A stretch of 64,000 bases of DNA from Rhodospirillaceae bacterium UBA1479 (GTDB taxonomy: Bacteria > Pseudomonadota > Alphaproteobacteria > Rhodospirillales > Casp-alpha2), in NCBI GenBank assembly GCA_002325375.1, contig DCRZ01000002.1, positions 434,001 through 498,000 of the forward strand, in the 5' to 3' direction. Below, one piece after another: positions 16,994-25,278 of the stretch (positions are counted from its first letter, which is position 1; each line of letters begins with the position of its first letter). The position numbers were made by a program, and so were the translations under genes. A model generated the notes under the pieces. The model saw only the letters and a program-made list of their open reading frames with translations, was not told where the DNA came from and searched no databases.

Positions 16994-18163
16994 ATGAAAA
17001 GCCTGCTTCGCAGTGATCAAGGTGCCGGCATCGTCATGCTTGCATTCATGGCGCTTGCTTTGGTCGCTGCCAATTCACCCTTCGCAGCATTGTATCAGGC
17101 CGTCCATCACACGCCGGTCCACTTGCGTATCGGCGAACTCCTCATCGAAGGCCCAATGGTTTACTGGATTAATCAGGGACTCATGGTGATCTTTTTTGTC
17201 ATCATCGGTTTCGAAATCAAACAGCAGGTCCTCGAAGGACAGCTCAACACCTTGCGGAGTGCGGCGCTACCGGCTTTCGCGGCGCTGGGAGGCATGGCGG
17301 TGCCCGCGATCGTCTATGCGTCTTTCAATCAGGGTGACGCTGTGGGCATACGGGGTTGGGCGGTGCCGACTGCGACCGACATTGTGCTCGCTCTGAGCAT
17401 TCTCTCGCTGATGGGGCCGCGTGTGCCGATCGGACTGAAAGTCTTTCTGACGGCTCTCGCCGTGTTCGATGACATCGGGGCGGTCATCATCATCGGTGTA
17501 TTTTATGGTGAGCATTTTTCCCTGGTACCGGCGGTGGTTGGGTTGGCTGCGGTTGTCGGGCTGTTCGCGCTTAATCGCTGGAAGGTTACTAACCCCGTTG
17601 CATACATCATCGTCGGAGCGGTTCTGTGGGTAGGCATGTTGAAAGCGGGTGTCGAGGCTGCTCTTGCAGGGGTTATAATTGCGGCTGCAGTTCCCATGCA
17701 CGGAGACCGGACAAAGTCCAAATCCCCTCTGCGTTCCGCTGAAAACACCCTCCATTTGTGGAGTTCCCTGCTCGTCGTTCCCCTATTCGTGTTTTTCAAT
17801 TCCGGCGTGGTTTTGGACGAGAAGGCATTTTCCAGCAGCAGCGAAGGGGTTTGGCTTGGGATCGTCCTGGGGTTGTTCCTTGGGAAACAGGTCGGCATAT
17901 TCGGTGCAGTATTTCTCGCGGTTCGTTCTGGTCTTTGCCGTTTGCCGGAACGTGTCAACTGGATGCAGGTATTCGGTGTTTCGATTCTTGCGGGGATCGG
18001 ATTCACCATGAGCTTGTTCATCGCCACACGGGCATTTCCGGATCCGGCGGTGTTGTCATCAGCGAAGCTTGCGGTTCTATCCGGGTCGCTGTTGTCTGCC
18101 GTGATTGGTGTTCTGGTTCTTCAGTATGCGACTATCGGGTCCGGAACGATCACGCACGATTGA
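16994..18163 (+). CDS. nhaA: Na+/H+ antiporter NhaA
   Basis: The 389-residue protein has about twelve membrane helices. Landmarks are IIGFEIKQQVLEGQL, WAVPTATDIVLALSILSLMG, the ion-binding double Asp in ALAVFDDIGAVIIIG (about residues 151-165) and the C-terminal SILAGIGFTMSLFIA. It exchanges cytosolic Na+ (or Li+) for external protons. It is the last gene of the block driven from the promoter at 13300, with a 44-base gap after the cytochrome gene. A metal or copper promoter upstream of an Na+ antiporter is unusual; co-regulation is inferred from strand and spacing only. Confidence 0.95.
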   Translation: MKSLLRSDQGAGIVMLAFMALALVAANSPFAALYQAVHHTPVHLRIGELLIEGPMVYWINQGLMVIFFVIIGFEIKQQVLEGQLNTLRSAALPAFAALGGMAVPAIVYASFNQGDAVGIRGWAVPTATDIVLALSILSLMGPRVPIGLKVFLTALAVFDDIGAVIIIGVFYGEHFSLVPAVVGLAAVVGLFALNRWKVTNPVAYIIVGAVLWVGMLKAGVEAALAGVIIAAAVPMHGDRTKSKSPLRSAENTLHLWSSLLVVPLFVFFNSGVVLDEKAFSSSSEGVWLGIVLGLFLGKQVGIFGAVFLAVRSGLCRLPERVNWMQVFGVSILAGIGFTMSLFIATRAFPDPAVLSSAKLAVLSGSLLSAVIGVLVLQYATIGSGTITHD

Positions 18164-18184
18164 TATTTTTCGGGATACTTGGTG

Positions 18185-18215
18185 TTGACCCTCTTCCTAC
18201 AGGATGCTTCAGGAT
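18185..18215 (+). promoter_or_regulatory. MerR/CueR-type promoter-operator, site 5
   Basis: TTGACC (18185-18190), 19 bases beginning CTCTTCCTACAGGATG, then CAGGAT (18210-18215). This is the most divergent dyad of the set, so the assignment rests on the -35, the spacing and the position 31 bases before the lipoprotein gene. Confidence 0.6.
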
Positions 18216-18245
18216 TTTCATCAGTTTTTGGGAAGGAGATGTAAA

Positions 18246-18650
18246 ATGACATCCAAGTTGGCGATCGCCTCCATCTTTGTTGCCGCACCTATCCTGGCGG
18301 CCTGCGCGAGCTTCAGGCCGGGGAAACTCTTTGAAAAGGCCGTTCTGGTACCTGCCGGCAACTCGTCCGTAGCGGAAGTCGACCAGTTGCAGGCGTGGCA
18401 GACGGAAGATGGCTACGTGCTGACTGGCAGGTTGATGCAGTTCGGAAGCGCAGGGCTTCGCCGAGGGCATATTCATGTCCGCGCCGCCGATAGCGGTGCC
18501 GAGCCCGACGCGGGGTGGGCGGCCTTCACGGATCGGGGAAGAAGGATCACGACGGCACTTAAGGTCTCGCGGTTCAGCGTAAATCTCGGGAAGTCAGTGC
18601 CGCCGGATAGCAAACTCGAAGTGCGCTACCATGGCGACGCCCATTCATGA
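18246..18650 (+). CDS. Lipoprotein of a metal-island family (paralogue of 40821)
   Basis: This 134-residue protein has a signal peptide ending in the lipobox LAAC (Cys about residue 19). The mature part contains WQTEDGYVLTGRLMQFG, RRGHIHVR, a later NLGKSVPP and RYHGDAH. The same landmarks (W-x-x-EDG-x-x-LTGR-x-MQ-x-G, RGH-x-x-V, NLG, RYH-x-x-AH) occur in the lipoprotein at 40821, so the two are paralogues. Two conserved His-containing spots (RGH and RYHxxAH) suggest a ligand or metal site, but that is inference. The start at 18246 is set by GGAGATG upstream and by position after the promoter. It is first gene of a two-gene transcript with an APC permease. Confidence 0.8.
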   Translation: MTSKLAIASIFVAAPILAACASFRPGKLFEKAVLVPAGNSSVAEVDQLQAWQTEDGYVLTGRLMQFGSAGLRRGHIHVRAADSGAEPDAGWAAFTDRGRRITTALKVSRFSVNLGKSVPPDSKLEVRYHGDAHS

Positions 18651-18673
18651 CGGCAAAAACAGGATAAAGCGAT

Positions 18674-20008
18674 ATGACCGATCCGCACGGCCACGAAGGG
18701 CATGGCAGTCACGATCGCTCGGCCAAATATCAAGAGAACAGCCTGTCGCTGACGGGTGCTGTTTCCTTGGGAACAGGCGTCATGATCGGTGCCGGGATTT
18801 TCGCGCTGACTGGCCAGGTCGCCGAACTCGCAGGCGAATGGTTCCCTTTCGCCTTTCTCGCGGCGGCGATCATCGTTGGATTTAGCGCCTATTCTTACGT
18901 CAAGATGTCGAATGCCTATCCATCGGCTGGTGGCATCGCCATGTTCCTGGAGAAAGCCTACGGCAAGACCATGATGACCGGCGCCTGCGGGCTCCTGATG
19001 TATTTCTCCATGGTCATCAACGAGAGCTTGGTTGCACGGACATTCGGCACCTACACGCTGCAACTGTTTGACGTCGATGCAGACAAAAATTGGTTGGTAC
19101 CTGCAATGGGGATCGGACTGCTGACTTTTGCCTTCTTTGTGAACGTTCTCAGCAACCGCTTTATCCAGACATTCTCCTTCGTCATGGCATTTCTCAAGAT
19201 CGGCGGGATTGCGGTGTTCGCCGTGGGCGGGCTTTGGCTCACCGGGTTCACGTTCAAGAGTGTTTCCGTTGATCCGGCGACGACCAGCGCTGGCGGCTTC
19301 CTCGGCGCCACCGCCCTGGCGATCCTTGCCTACAAGGGGTTCACAACGATCACAAATAGTGGCGGGGAGATTGTTGAGCCGAACAAGAACGTCGGCCGCG
19401 CCATCATCGTCTCCATTGTCATCTGCGTCGTCATCTATTTCCTGGTGGCACTTGCAGTTGGGGGGAATTTGACCATTGAGGAGATCGTTCGTGCGCGCGA
19501 CTTCGCTTTGGCCGAGGCCGCGCGTCCTGCCTTCGGAAAAACGGGTCTATGGTTTACGGTCGCTTTCGCCATTATCGCGACGGTATCGGGCGTGATCGCC
19601 AGCGTTTTCGCAGTCTCGCGCATGCTCGCAATGCTGACCGATATGAAGCTGGTGCCACACAGCCATTTCGGCATGCCGGGGGATATCCAGAGGCACACCC
19701 TCGTCTACACCATCGTACTGGCGATGCTTTTGACCGCGTTCTTTGACCTCGGCCGCATCGCTGCGCTGGGCGCTATCTTCTATATCATCATGGATATCGT
19801 CGTTCATTGGGGCGTTCTTCGCCATTTGCGCAAGGAAGTGAACGCCTCGGCGACAGTGCTTATCATCGCCATTGTCATGGATGTCGTCGTGCTCGGTGCG
19901 CTGTTGGTGATCAAGGCGCAGTCCGACATGACGGTGATCTATTCCGCGGCGGTCGGTATTGCCCTCGTTTTCTTTGGGGAAAAGCTTTTCCTCCGCCGTA
20001 CCGGCTGA
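18674..20008 (+). CDS. APC-family permease
   Basis: This 444-residue transporter has about twelve helices and a His-rich cytoplasmic N-terminus (DPHGHEGHGSHD). The unwound first helix motif, GTGVMIGAGIFALTG (about residues 34-48), is the substrate-binding G-x-G of amino acid-polyamine-organocation carriers. The SAYSYVKMSNAYPSAGG, AYKGFTTITNSGGEIVEPNKN and ASVFAVSRMLAMLTDMKLVP blocks are also typical. The substrate is not identifiable; the His-rich N-terminus may be a metal-sensing or regulatory tail. It starts 24 bases after the lipoprotein gene, in the same probable transcript under the promoter at 18185. Confidence 0.85.
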   Translation: MTDPHGHEGHGSHDRSAKYQENSLSLTGAVSLGTGVMIGAGIFALTGQVAELAGEWFPFAFLAAAIIVGFSAYSYVKMSNAYPSAGGIAMFLEKAYGKTMMTGACGLLMYFSMVINESLVARTFGTYTLQLFDVDADKNWLVPAMGIGLLTFAFFVNVLSNRFIQTFSFVMAFLKIGGIAVFAVGGLWLTGFTFKSVSVDPATTSAGGFLGATALAILAYKGFTTITNSGGEIVEPNKNVGRAIIVSIVICVVIYFLVALAVGGNLTIEEIVRARDFALAEAARPAFGKTGLWFTVAFAIIATVSGVIASVFAVSRMLAMLTDMKLVPHSHFGMPGDIQRHTLVYTIVLAMLLTAFFDLGRIAALGAIFYIIMDIVVHWGVLRHLRKEVNASATVLIIAIVMDVVVLGALLVIKAQSDMTVIYSAAVGIALVFFGEKLFLRRTG

Positions 20009-20062
20009 ATTCGGTACGCCTTGGTGCCAGGCGAGATGGCGCTTGAGAGTGAAAGTTTTTGC

Positions 20063-20093
20063 TTGACCCTCCTGTTGCTGGAGGCCTCAAAAT
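20063..20093 (+). promoter_or_regulatory. MerR/CueR-type promoter-operator, site 6
   Basis: TTGACC (20063-20068), 19 bases beginning CTCCTGTTGCTGGAGG, then CAAAAT (20088-20093). The dyad is a good match to the CueR box layout. It lies 52 bases before the copper ATPase, the classical CueR target, and so anchors the identity of the whole set. Confidence 0.88.
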
Positions 20094-20144
20094 TCCATCG
20101 TCAGTTCAACCGGGGCTCTTGAGCAACGTGAGAGGGATTTAGTG

Positions 20145-22589
20145 ATGGATCAGCATTCCAAACAGGGTGAAGGCGAACGTAAGCAGGTAGAAACCGCTGC
20201 GGAGTCCCACAAACTCCAAGGCCACAATTGTTGCTCCGGCCATGGTTCGTGCGGCGGCCCTGGGCATCACGATGCGCCGGCTGTGGTGAAAGACCCTGTA
20301 TGCGGCATGACGGTCGATCCGAACGCGGGAAAACCGCGGTTCGACCATAACGGGTCGACATATCATTTTTGTTCCGAGAAATGTCTCGGTAAGTTCAAGG
20401 CTGATCCCGACCATTATCTCTCTGGCGCTCAAGAAAAGGCTGCCGAGAATTCCCCCGTCGGCACCAAATACACCTGCCCCATGCATCCCGAAATTGTCCG
20501 AGACGCTCCCGGCGATTGTCCCATCTGCGGCATGGCATTGGAGCCCATAGGGGTGCCGACAGGCGAAGAAGGGCCTAATCTTGAACTGATCGACTTCACC
20601 CGGCGGTTTTGGGTGGGGGCTATTCTGACCGTGCCGTTGCTGGTCTTGACCATGGGGCCGTTCGTCGGGCTTGGGTTCATCCGTGAGGCGGTCGGCGAAC
20701 GTGCGGCACTTTGGATCGAGTTGATCCTCGGAACGCCCGTGATTCTTTGGTCCGGCTGGCCATTTTTCGTGCGCGGCGTGAAGTCGGTCGTGAACCGCTC
20801 GCTTAACATGTTCACCCTCATCGGTATGGGCGTGGGGGCAGCCTACCTGTTCAGCCTCGTCGCCGTTCTGGCACCCGATATCTTCCCCGATGGTTTCAGG
20901 TCCGTGGACGGTCACGTCGGCGTTTATTTCGAGGCTGGTGCGGTTATCGTCGTTTTGGTTCTACTCGGGCAGATGATGGAACTTGGCGCACGTGACCGGA
21001 CGGGGGCCGCGATCCGGGCGCTTTTGGATATGGCGGCGAAGACGGCCCGCGTTATCCGCGATGACGGCTCGGAAGAAGAAATCCCGCTCGAGGACGTCAA
21101 GGTCGGCGACAAGCTGCGCATCCGCCCCGGTGACAAGGTTCCGGTGGACGGCGTCGTCCTGGAAGGCCGCTCAAGCATCGATGAGTCCATGATTTCCGGG
21201 GAGCCGGTCCCGGTCGAGAAGACGGAGGGCGATGACCTGACTGGCGCCACCATCAATGGTACGGGCAGTCTGGTCATGGAGGCCAAGCGGGTCGGATCCG
21301 ATACCATGCTGAGCCAGATCGTTGAGATGGTTGCGAATGCGCAGCGTTCCCGTGCTCCTATTCAAAAGGTCGCTGACTCTGTCGCCGGCATGTTCGTCCC
21401 GGTTGTGATCTTGGTCGCGATTGGTGCCTTCATTGCATGGTCCATCTGGGGGCCGGCACCGGCTATGGCGTATGGTTTGGTTTCGGCGGTTGCCGTGTTG
21501 ATCATCGCCTGTCCTTGTGCGCTGGGCCTGGCCACACCCATGTCGATCATGACGGCAACCGGCCGAGGGGCCCAGGCGGGCGTGCTGATCAAGAACGCAG
21601 AAGCCTTGGAACGCTTCGCCAAGGTCGATACGCTGATCGTCGATAAGACCGGCACGTTGACGGTCGGCAAGCCCAAACTGGTCGCCGTTCTTCCCAACGA
21701 CGGTCATGGTGAAGCGGAAGTCTTGCGGCTTGCGGCAAGTTTGGAGCGCGGTTCGGAACACCCGCTGGCCGAGGCCATCGTATCCGGTGCCGAGGAACGG
21801 GGCATCGAATTCGCCAAGGCAGAGAATTTCGAGGCCGTCACCGGCAAGGGTGTCAAGGGCATCATCGACGGCAAACAGGTCGCGCTGGGCAACGCCAAAC
21901 TTGCTGCTGACCTTGGTTTGGATGGCGATGCACTCTCTGCCACCGCGGATAGCCGCAGGGATCAAGGCGAAACGGTGATGTTCGTCATTCTCGGGAATGA
22001 AATCGCGGGCCTGATCGCCGTCGCCGATCCCGTCAAAGAAACCACCGTCGGCGCGATCAAGGCCCTTCACGCCGAAGGATTCCGCATCGTTATGGCCACT
22101 GGCGACAATGAACGCACGGCGAAGGCCGTGGCCGGCAGACTGGGCATCGACGAGATTCGCGCGGATGTCCTGCCTGAGGATAAGGCGCGGATTATCAAGG
22201 ATCTCCAAGATCAAGGCCGTAAGGTCGCCATGGCCGGAGACGGTGTCAACGACGCGCCTGCGCTGGCCCAGGCCGATGTCGGTATTGCAATGGGAACCGG
22301 CGCCGACGTCGCCATTGAAAGCGCTGGGTTCACCCTGGTTAAGGGAGACCTAAACGGCATTGTCCGTGCCCGCCGTTTGGCACGAGCAACCATGCGCAAT
22401 ATCAAACAGAACCTGTTCTTTGCCTTGGTCTACAACGCGGCCGGCGTGCCGGTGGCGGCGGGGGTTCTCTACCCGTTCTTCGGAATTTTGATCTCGCCGA
22501 TCTTCGCCGCGGCAGCCATGAGCCTGAGCTCGCTCTCCGTCGTAGGGAACGCGTTGCGTCTTAGGACCGTCTCAATCGAGGAGAAGTGA
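20145..22589 (+). CDS. Copper-type (P1B) heavy-metal-translocating ATPase
   Basis: The 814-residue inner-membrane exporter has an N-terminal His/Gly/Cys-rich stretch, a YHS domain (DPVCGMTVDP...FCSEKCLGKF, about residues 48-88) and a heavy-metal-binding domain (YTCPMHPEIVRDAPG, CPICGMALEP, about 106-134) instead of a classical HMA. The P-type core is complete: SGEPVPVEK, the CPC metal channel in IIACPCALGLATP, phosphorylation DKTGTLTVGKP, GSEHPLAEAI and GDGVNDAPALAQAD. CPC indicates Cu(I)/Ag(I) transport (P1B-1). ATG 20145 follows AGAGGG; GTG 20142 is the alternative. It is immediately followed by cueR and a cytochrome c gene, and probably controlled by its neighbour CueR. Confidence 0.95.
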   Translation: MDQHSKQGEGERKQVETAAESHKLQGHNCCSGHGSCGGPGHHDAPAVVKDPVCGMTVDPNAGKPRFDHNGSTYHFCSEKCLGKFKADPDHYLSGAQEKAAENSPVGTKYTCPMHPEIVRDAPGDCPICGMALEPIGVPTGEEGPNLELIDFTRRFWVGAILTVPLLVLTMGPFVGLGFIREAVGERAALWIELILGTPVILWSGWPFFVRGVKSVVNRSLNMFTLIGMGVGAAYLFSLVAVLAPDIFPDGFRSVDGHVGVYFEAGAVIVVLVLLGQMMELGARDRTGAAIRALLDMAAKTARVIRDDGSEEEIPLEDVKVGDKLRIRPGDKVPVDGVVLEGRSSIDESMISGEPVPVEKTEGDDLTGATINGTGSLVMEAKRVGSDTMLSQIVEMVANAQRSRAPIQKVADSVAGMFVPVVILVAIGAFIAWSIWGPAPAMAYGLVSAVAVLIIACPCALGLATPMSIMTATGRGAQAGVLIKNAEALERFAKVDTLIVDKTGTLTVGKPKLVAVLPNDGHGEAEVLRLAASLERGSEHPLAEAIVSGAEERGIEFAKAENFEAVTGKGVKGIIDGKQVALGNAKLAADLGLDGDALSATADSRRDQGETVMFVILGNEIAGLIAVADPVKETTVGAIKALHAEGFRIVMATGDNERTAKAVAGRLGIDEIRADVLPEDKARIIKDLQDQGRKVAMAGDGVNDAPALAQADVGIAMGTGADVAIESAGFTLVKGDLNGIVRARRLARATMRNIKQNLFFALVYNAAGVPVAAGVLYPFFGILISPIFAAAAMSLSSLSVVGNALRLRTVSIEEK

Positions 22590-22590
22590 G

Positions 22591-22986
22591 ATGATGAACG
22601 TGGGTCAAGCCGCCGAGGCAAGCGGCATGTCGGTCAAGACCTTGCACTACTATGAGGAAATCGGCCTGGTTGTGCCGAAACGTCAGGAAAACGGCTATCG
22701 CGCCTATAGTGAGACGGATGTCCACAAACTGAACTTCATTCATCGGGCGCGCGGCTTGGGGTTCACGGTTGAAGCTTGCCGCGAACTGCTCTCGCTCTAC
22801 GAGGACAGGAGCCGAGCGAGCGCCGATGTCAAGGCGATCGCGGGCCAGCACCTTGAAGAAGTCGAAACGAAGATCGAGGAATTGAAAGCCCTTCGGGAAA
22901 CAATCAAGGACCTGCACGATAAGTGCCGGGGCGACCATCGGCCGGACTGTCCCATCATCAACGGCTTGGCCAGTACGACGCACTGA
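22591..22986 (+). CDS. cueR: Cu(I)-responsive MerR-family activator CueR
   Basis: This 131-residue regulator begins MMNVGQAAEASGMSVKTLHYYEEIGLV, a MerR winged-helix, followed by the wing region GYRAYSETDVHKL, a dimerisation helix (about residues 75-108), and a C-terminal metal loop CRGDHRPDCPII whose two Cys are the CueR Cu(I) ligands. It is the second gene of the ATPase operon, so it should autoregulate through the promoter at 20063. Its expected operator (a dyad inside a 19-bp spacer) matches the seven sites in this window. It starts one base after the ATPase stop and its stop overlaps the next gene (TGATGA). Confidence 0.93.
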   Translation: MMNVGQAAEASGMSVKTLHYYEEIGLVVPKRQENGYRAYSETDVHKLNFIHRARGLGFTVEACRELLSLYEDRSRASADVKAIAGQHLEEVETKIEELKALRETIKDLHDKCRGDHRPDCPIINGLASTTH

Positions 22987-23462
22987 TGAGAAGACTAAAG
23001 GTCGTCGTTACCGGCGCGGTATGTGTTGCGGTACTTGGAGCCGGCGTTTGGTTCTGGATGCCAGGTGCGGAGGCGGATATCCGATTGCGTCCGAATGACC
23101 CGGAGGTAGTGGCTCATGGTCAGAAGATTTACATGGCCCAATGCGCATCCTGCCACGGCCCGGGGTTGGGGGGGCAAGCCAACTGGCGCGAACGCCTGCC
23201 CAACGGACGCCTACCCGCACCTCCTCATGACAAGTCGGGGCATACTTGGCACCACCCGGACGCTCAATTGTTCGATTTGACGAAACGCGGCCCTGCAGCG
23301 GTCGTTGGCGGCAGTTACGAAAGCGACATGCCCGCCTATGCCGGCATCCTAAGCGACGAGGACATCGTTGCCGTTCTGTCTTTTATCAAAAGCACTTGGC
23401 CGGGAAAAACTCAACGGCGCCACGACGACATAAACATGCGAACCAAAAAGCCGGGTAATTAG
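22986..23462 (+). CDS. Secreted c-type cytochrome
   Basis: The 158-residue protein begins with a signal anchor (VVVTGAVCVAVLGAGVWFWM). The mature domain has the haem motif CASCHGPGLGG (about residues 56-66) and a candidate axial Met in DMPAYAGILSDEDIVAVLSFIKS, the usual cytochrome c class I pattern. The C-terminus is a charged tail (RRHDDINMRTKK). The start overlaps the cueR stop (ATGA), so the two are translationally coupled; copper ATPase, CueR and this cytochrome therefore form one operon. The electron partner is unknown; it may help handle copper oxidation state, which is inference. Confidence 0.88.
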   Translation: MRRLKVVVTGAVCVAVLGAGVWFWMPGAEADIRLRPNDPEVVAHGQKIYMAQCASCHGPGLGGQANWRERLPNGRLPAPPHDKSGHTWHHPDAQLFDLTKRGPAAVVGGSYESDMPAYAGILSDEDIVAVLSFIKSTWPGKTQRRHDDINMRTKKPGN

Positions 23463-23475
23463 TTAAATTAAGGTG

Positions 23476-23506
23476 TTGACCCTAACCTTAGGGGAGGCTT
23501 CAAACT
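23476..23506 (+). promoter_or_regulatory. MerR/CueR-type promoter-operator, site 7
   Basis: TTGACC (23476-23481), 19 bases beginning CTAACCTTAGGGGAGG, then CAAACT (23501-23506). The left arm differs from the CCTCC of the other sites. It stands 77 bases before the SHOCT gene. Confidence 0.72.
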
Positions 23507-23582
23507 CCGAACTTGTGCAAGATTGGATTGAGCTAACAATGTTTTGTCTGCACCTTGAAGGAAGCAAACAAAGGACATGGCC

Positions 23583-23906
23583 ATGAAAGAAAAATTGGCG
23601 ATTTTCGGATCGATTCCCGGAATATTCTGGGGCCTGCCTGCCCTTGCTGATGCAACCGATCGGGGGGGCTACTATTACGGTCATCCCATGTGGTCCGGTG
23701 GCTGGGGCGGCATGTTCATGGGCTGGGGCATGATGGCGATTTTTATGATCGCGGTGATCGTCGTCATCCTGTTTGTCGTCAAGGGGCTGACCGGCGGTGA
23801 CCGTTCATCTTCCGCCCTTGATGTCCTGAACGAACGCTATGCCCGGGGCGAAATCGACGCTGCTGAATATAACGAGCGCAAAAAGAACATTTCAGGAAAG
23901 GGATGA
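23583..23906 (+). CDS. SHOCT-domain membrane protein
   Basis: The 107-residue protein has a signal-like N-terminus (LAIFGSIPGIFWGLPALADA), a Gly/Trp/Met-rich stretch (GGWGGMFMGWGMMAI), one hydrophobic helix, and a C-terminal SHOCT motif: ALDVLNERYARGEIDAAEYNERKK (first and last parts only form the family pattern L-x-x-RY-A-x-G-E-I). SHOCT is a short helical motif found near the ends of small membrane proteins in metal islands. ATG 23583 is preferred to 23577 because AAGGA lies seven bases before it. It is first in the transcript from the metal-type promoter at 23476. Confidence 0.75.
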   Translation: MKEKLAIFGSIPGIFWGLPALADATDRGGYYYGHPMWSGGWGGMFMGWGMMAIFMIAVIVVILFVVKGLTGGDRSSSALDVLNERYARGEIDAAEYNERKKNISGKG

Positions 23907-23992
23907 GGGCAAATCATCCGAAATCGAAATTTCAACAACCCTCAAACTGATATAGTATTTGTGTGTTCAGAGGAATGATCCAGGCAGTGAAC

Positions 23993-24394
23993 ATGAGATG
24001 CGGTTTTCTCCGAATATGCAGTTTATTGCTGGCTGTTTCCGTTCTTTTCGCGGGGATGAGCGCCGGTCACGCTGCCGGTTTTCAGGGAGGAGGGCACGTT
24101 CATGTTGCGCATTTTGGTGCGGGTGCGAGTGACGGAACCCACCTGAACTCTTCTCCGCAGCACAAAGCTGATTGCGATAAGCCCTCTGAAGAAAAAGCCG
24201 GAGCCGGGAACAAGAGTTCTGGCGGAATGGATGGTTGCTGCCACGTTGCCTGTTTCCCATCCGTTGCCGCGCAAGACCTCTCGGACTTGTCCGCTCACGT
24301 GTTCGAGGCGGAGAGGCTCGTTCTGCCGCACGATGAAGCGGTTGTTTCCAATAATCCTCAAGAACAATTTAGACCTCCGCGCCCTCGCGGCTGA
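23993..24394 (+). CDS. Secreted His/Cys-containing hypothetical protein
   Basis: I do not recognise this 133-residue protein. It has a signal peptide (ICSLLLAVSVLFAGMSAGHA), a His/Gly-rich mature start (FQGGGHVHVAHFGAG), an Asp/Lys middle and a Cys pair GCCHVACFPS (about residues 86-95). Those Cys and His residues could bind metal, as in small periplasmic copper proteins. ATG 23975 is an alternative start. Upstream TATAGT (23951-23956) could be a -10. It lies on the same strand between the SHOCT gene and the cupredoxin and fits a copper-resistance context only by position. Confidence 0.55.
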   Translation: MRCGFLRICSLLLAVSVLFAGMSAGHAAGFQGGGHVHVAHFGAGASDGTHLNSSPQHKADCDKPSEEKAGAGNKSSGGMDGCCHVACFPSVAAQDLSDLSAHVFEAERLVLPHDEAVVSNNPQEQFRPPRPRG

Positions 24395-24628
24395 CTTCCA
24401 TGCGGTCATTCGGGCTGCCGACACGTCAGGCCATCAGGACCGCGTAGCAGGGTAGATGGCGACAGGCCGTCCGAAAATGAATCGAAACGCTGAAATATGC
24501 GTGATCGTGCGGCACGGAGTTCTGCCCCGTTCGCCTTCCAAACGCATGGATATAAATTTTCCAGTAAGGCTTGGGCCTTGCTGACCAACAATCAAGGAAA
24601 CCCAAACTTTGGGACAAGGATATCGAAA

Positions 24629-25255
24629 ATGTTGACCTTAACGACCAATGCGCCCCGTCTCGTGATCACTTCCCTTGCCTTCGCTACTTTCTTGACCTTG
24701 AGCGCTTCGGCCTGGGCCGGCGCGGGGCACGGTCCGGCGAAGGGCGAGCCGCAAAACCAAGGACACATGATGGGCGCTCAAGGGGGCGATAGTCACGGCC
24801 CCGCGGGGCATCACGGTATGGAGATCGGCGCGCCGGGCAAGGCTGCCGACGTGACGCGGACCATCGACGTGGCGATGCACGATAATTACTACAAACCGGA
24901 ACAAATCACCGTTAAGGCGGGAGAGACAATCCGCTTCAAGATCACCAACAAAGGCGAGTTCTTACACGAATTCGGCCTCGGCACTGCGGTTATGCACAAA
25001 GCCCACCAGAAGGAAATGATGAAAATGTGGGAGCACGGCATGATCGAAGCTGATCGGATCAACCGCGATAAAATGATGATGGACCATGGCGATGGGCGCG
25101 GGATGAAGCATGATGACCCGAATAGCATCCTGCTGGAGCCGGGAAAATCCGGTGAGGTGATTTGGAAGTTCTCCAAGCCGGTGGATCTGGAATTTGCTTG
25201 CAACATTCCAGGGCATTACGAGTCCGGAATGATGGGCCCCATCAAATTCAAGTAA
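24629..25255 (+). CDS. Periplasmic cupredoxin-family copper protein
   Basis: The 208-residue protein has a signal peptide (residues 1-30, ending SASAWA). It continues with a His/Gly/Met-rich linker (GHMMGAQGGDSHGPAGHHGM) and a cupredoxin beta-barrel: RTIDVAMHDNYYKPEQITVKAGE, His in FLHEFGLG, and the C-terminal Cys-x4-His-x4-Met ligand set of LEFACNIPGHYESGMMG (about residues 189-205). This is a type 1 copper centre similar to CopC/plastocyanin-like proteins of copper islands. The middle MHKAHQKEMMKMWEHGMIE region adds Met/His. Start 24629 is set by AAGGA eight bases upstream. It is followed 23 bases later by copA. Confidence 0.85.
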   Translation: MLTLTTNAPRLVITSLAFATFLTLSASAWAGAGHGPAKGEPQNQGHMMGAQGGDSHGPAGHHGMEIGAPGKAADVTRTIDVAMHDNYYKPEQITVKAGETIRFKITNKGEFLHEFGLGTAVMHKAHQKEMMKMWEHGMIEADRINRDKMMMDHGDGRGMKHDDPNSILLEPGKSGEVIWKFSKPVDLEFACNIPGHYESGMMGPIKFK

Positions 25256-25278
25256 AGATCGAAGGACAGGAGAATCCG

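Noticed and set aside
20139..20915. 258-codon open frame antisense to the copper ATPase
   Set aside because: It lacks a ribosome-binding site and recognisable content, and overlaps a gene with strong motifs on the other strand. GC-rich genes commonly create such shadows.
21171..22214. 347-codon open frame antisense to the copper ATPase
   Set aside because: Same reason: it is a mirror of the P-type ATPase core, with no domain or signal.
24631..24661. TTGACC near the cupredoxin start as an eighth MerR-type promoter
   Set aside because: It lies inside the coding sequence two bases after the start codon and lacks a dyad or -10 at the right distance.
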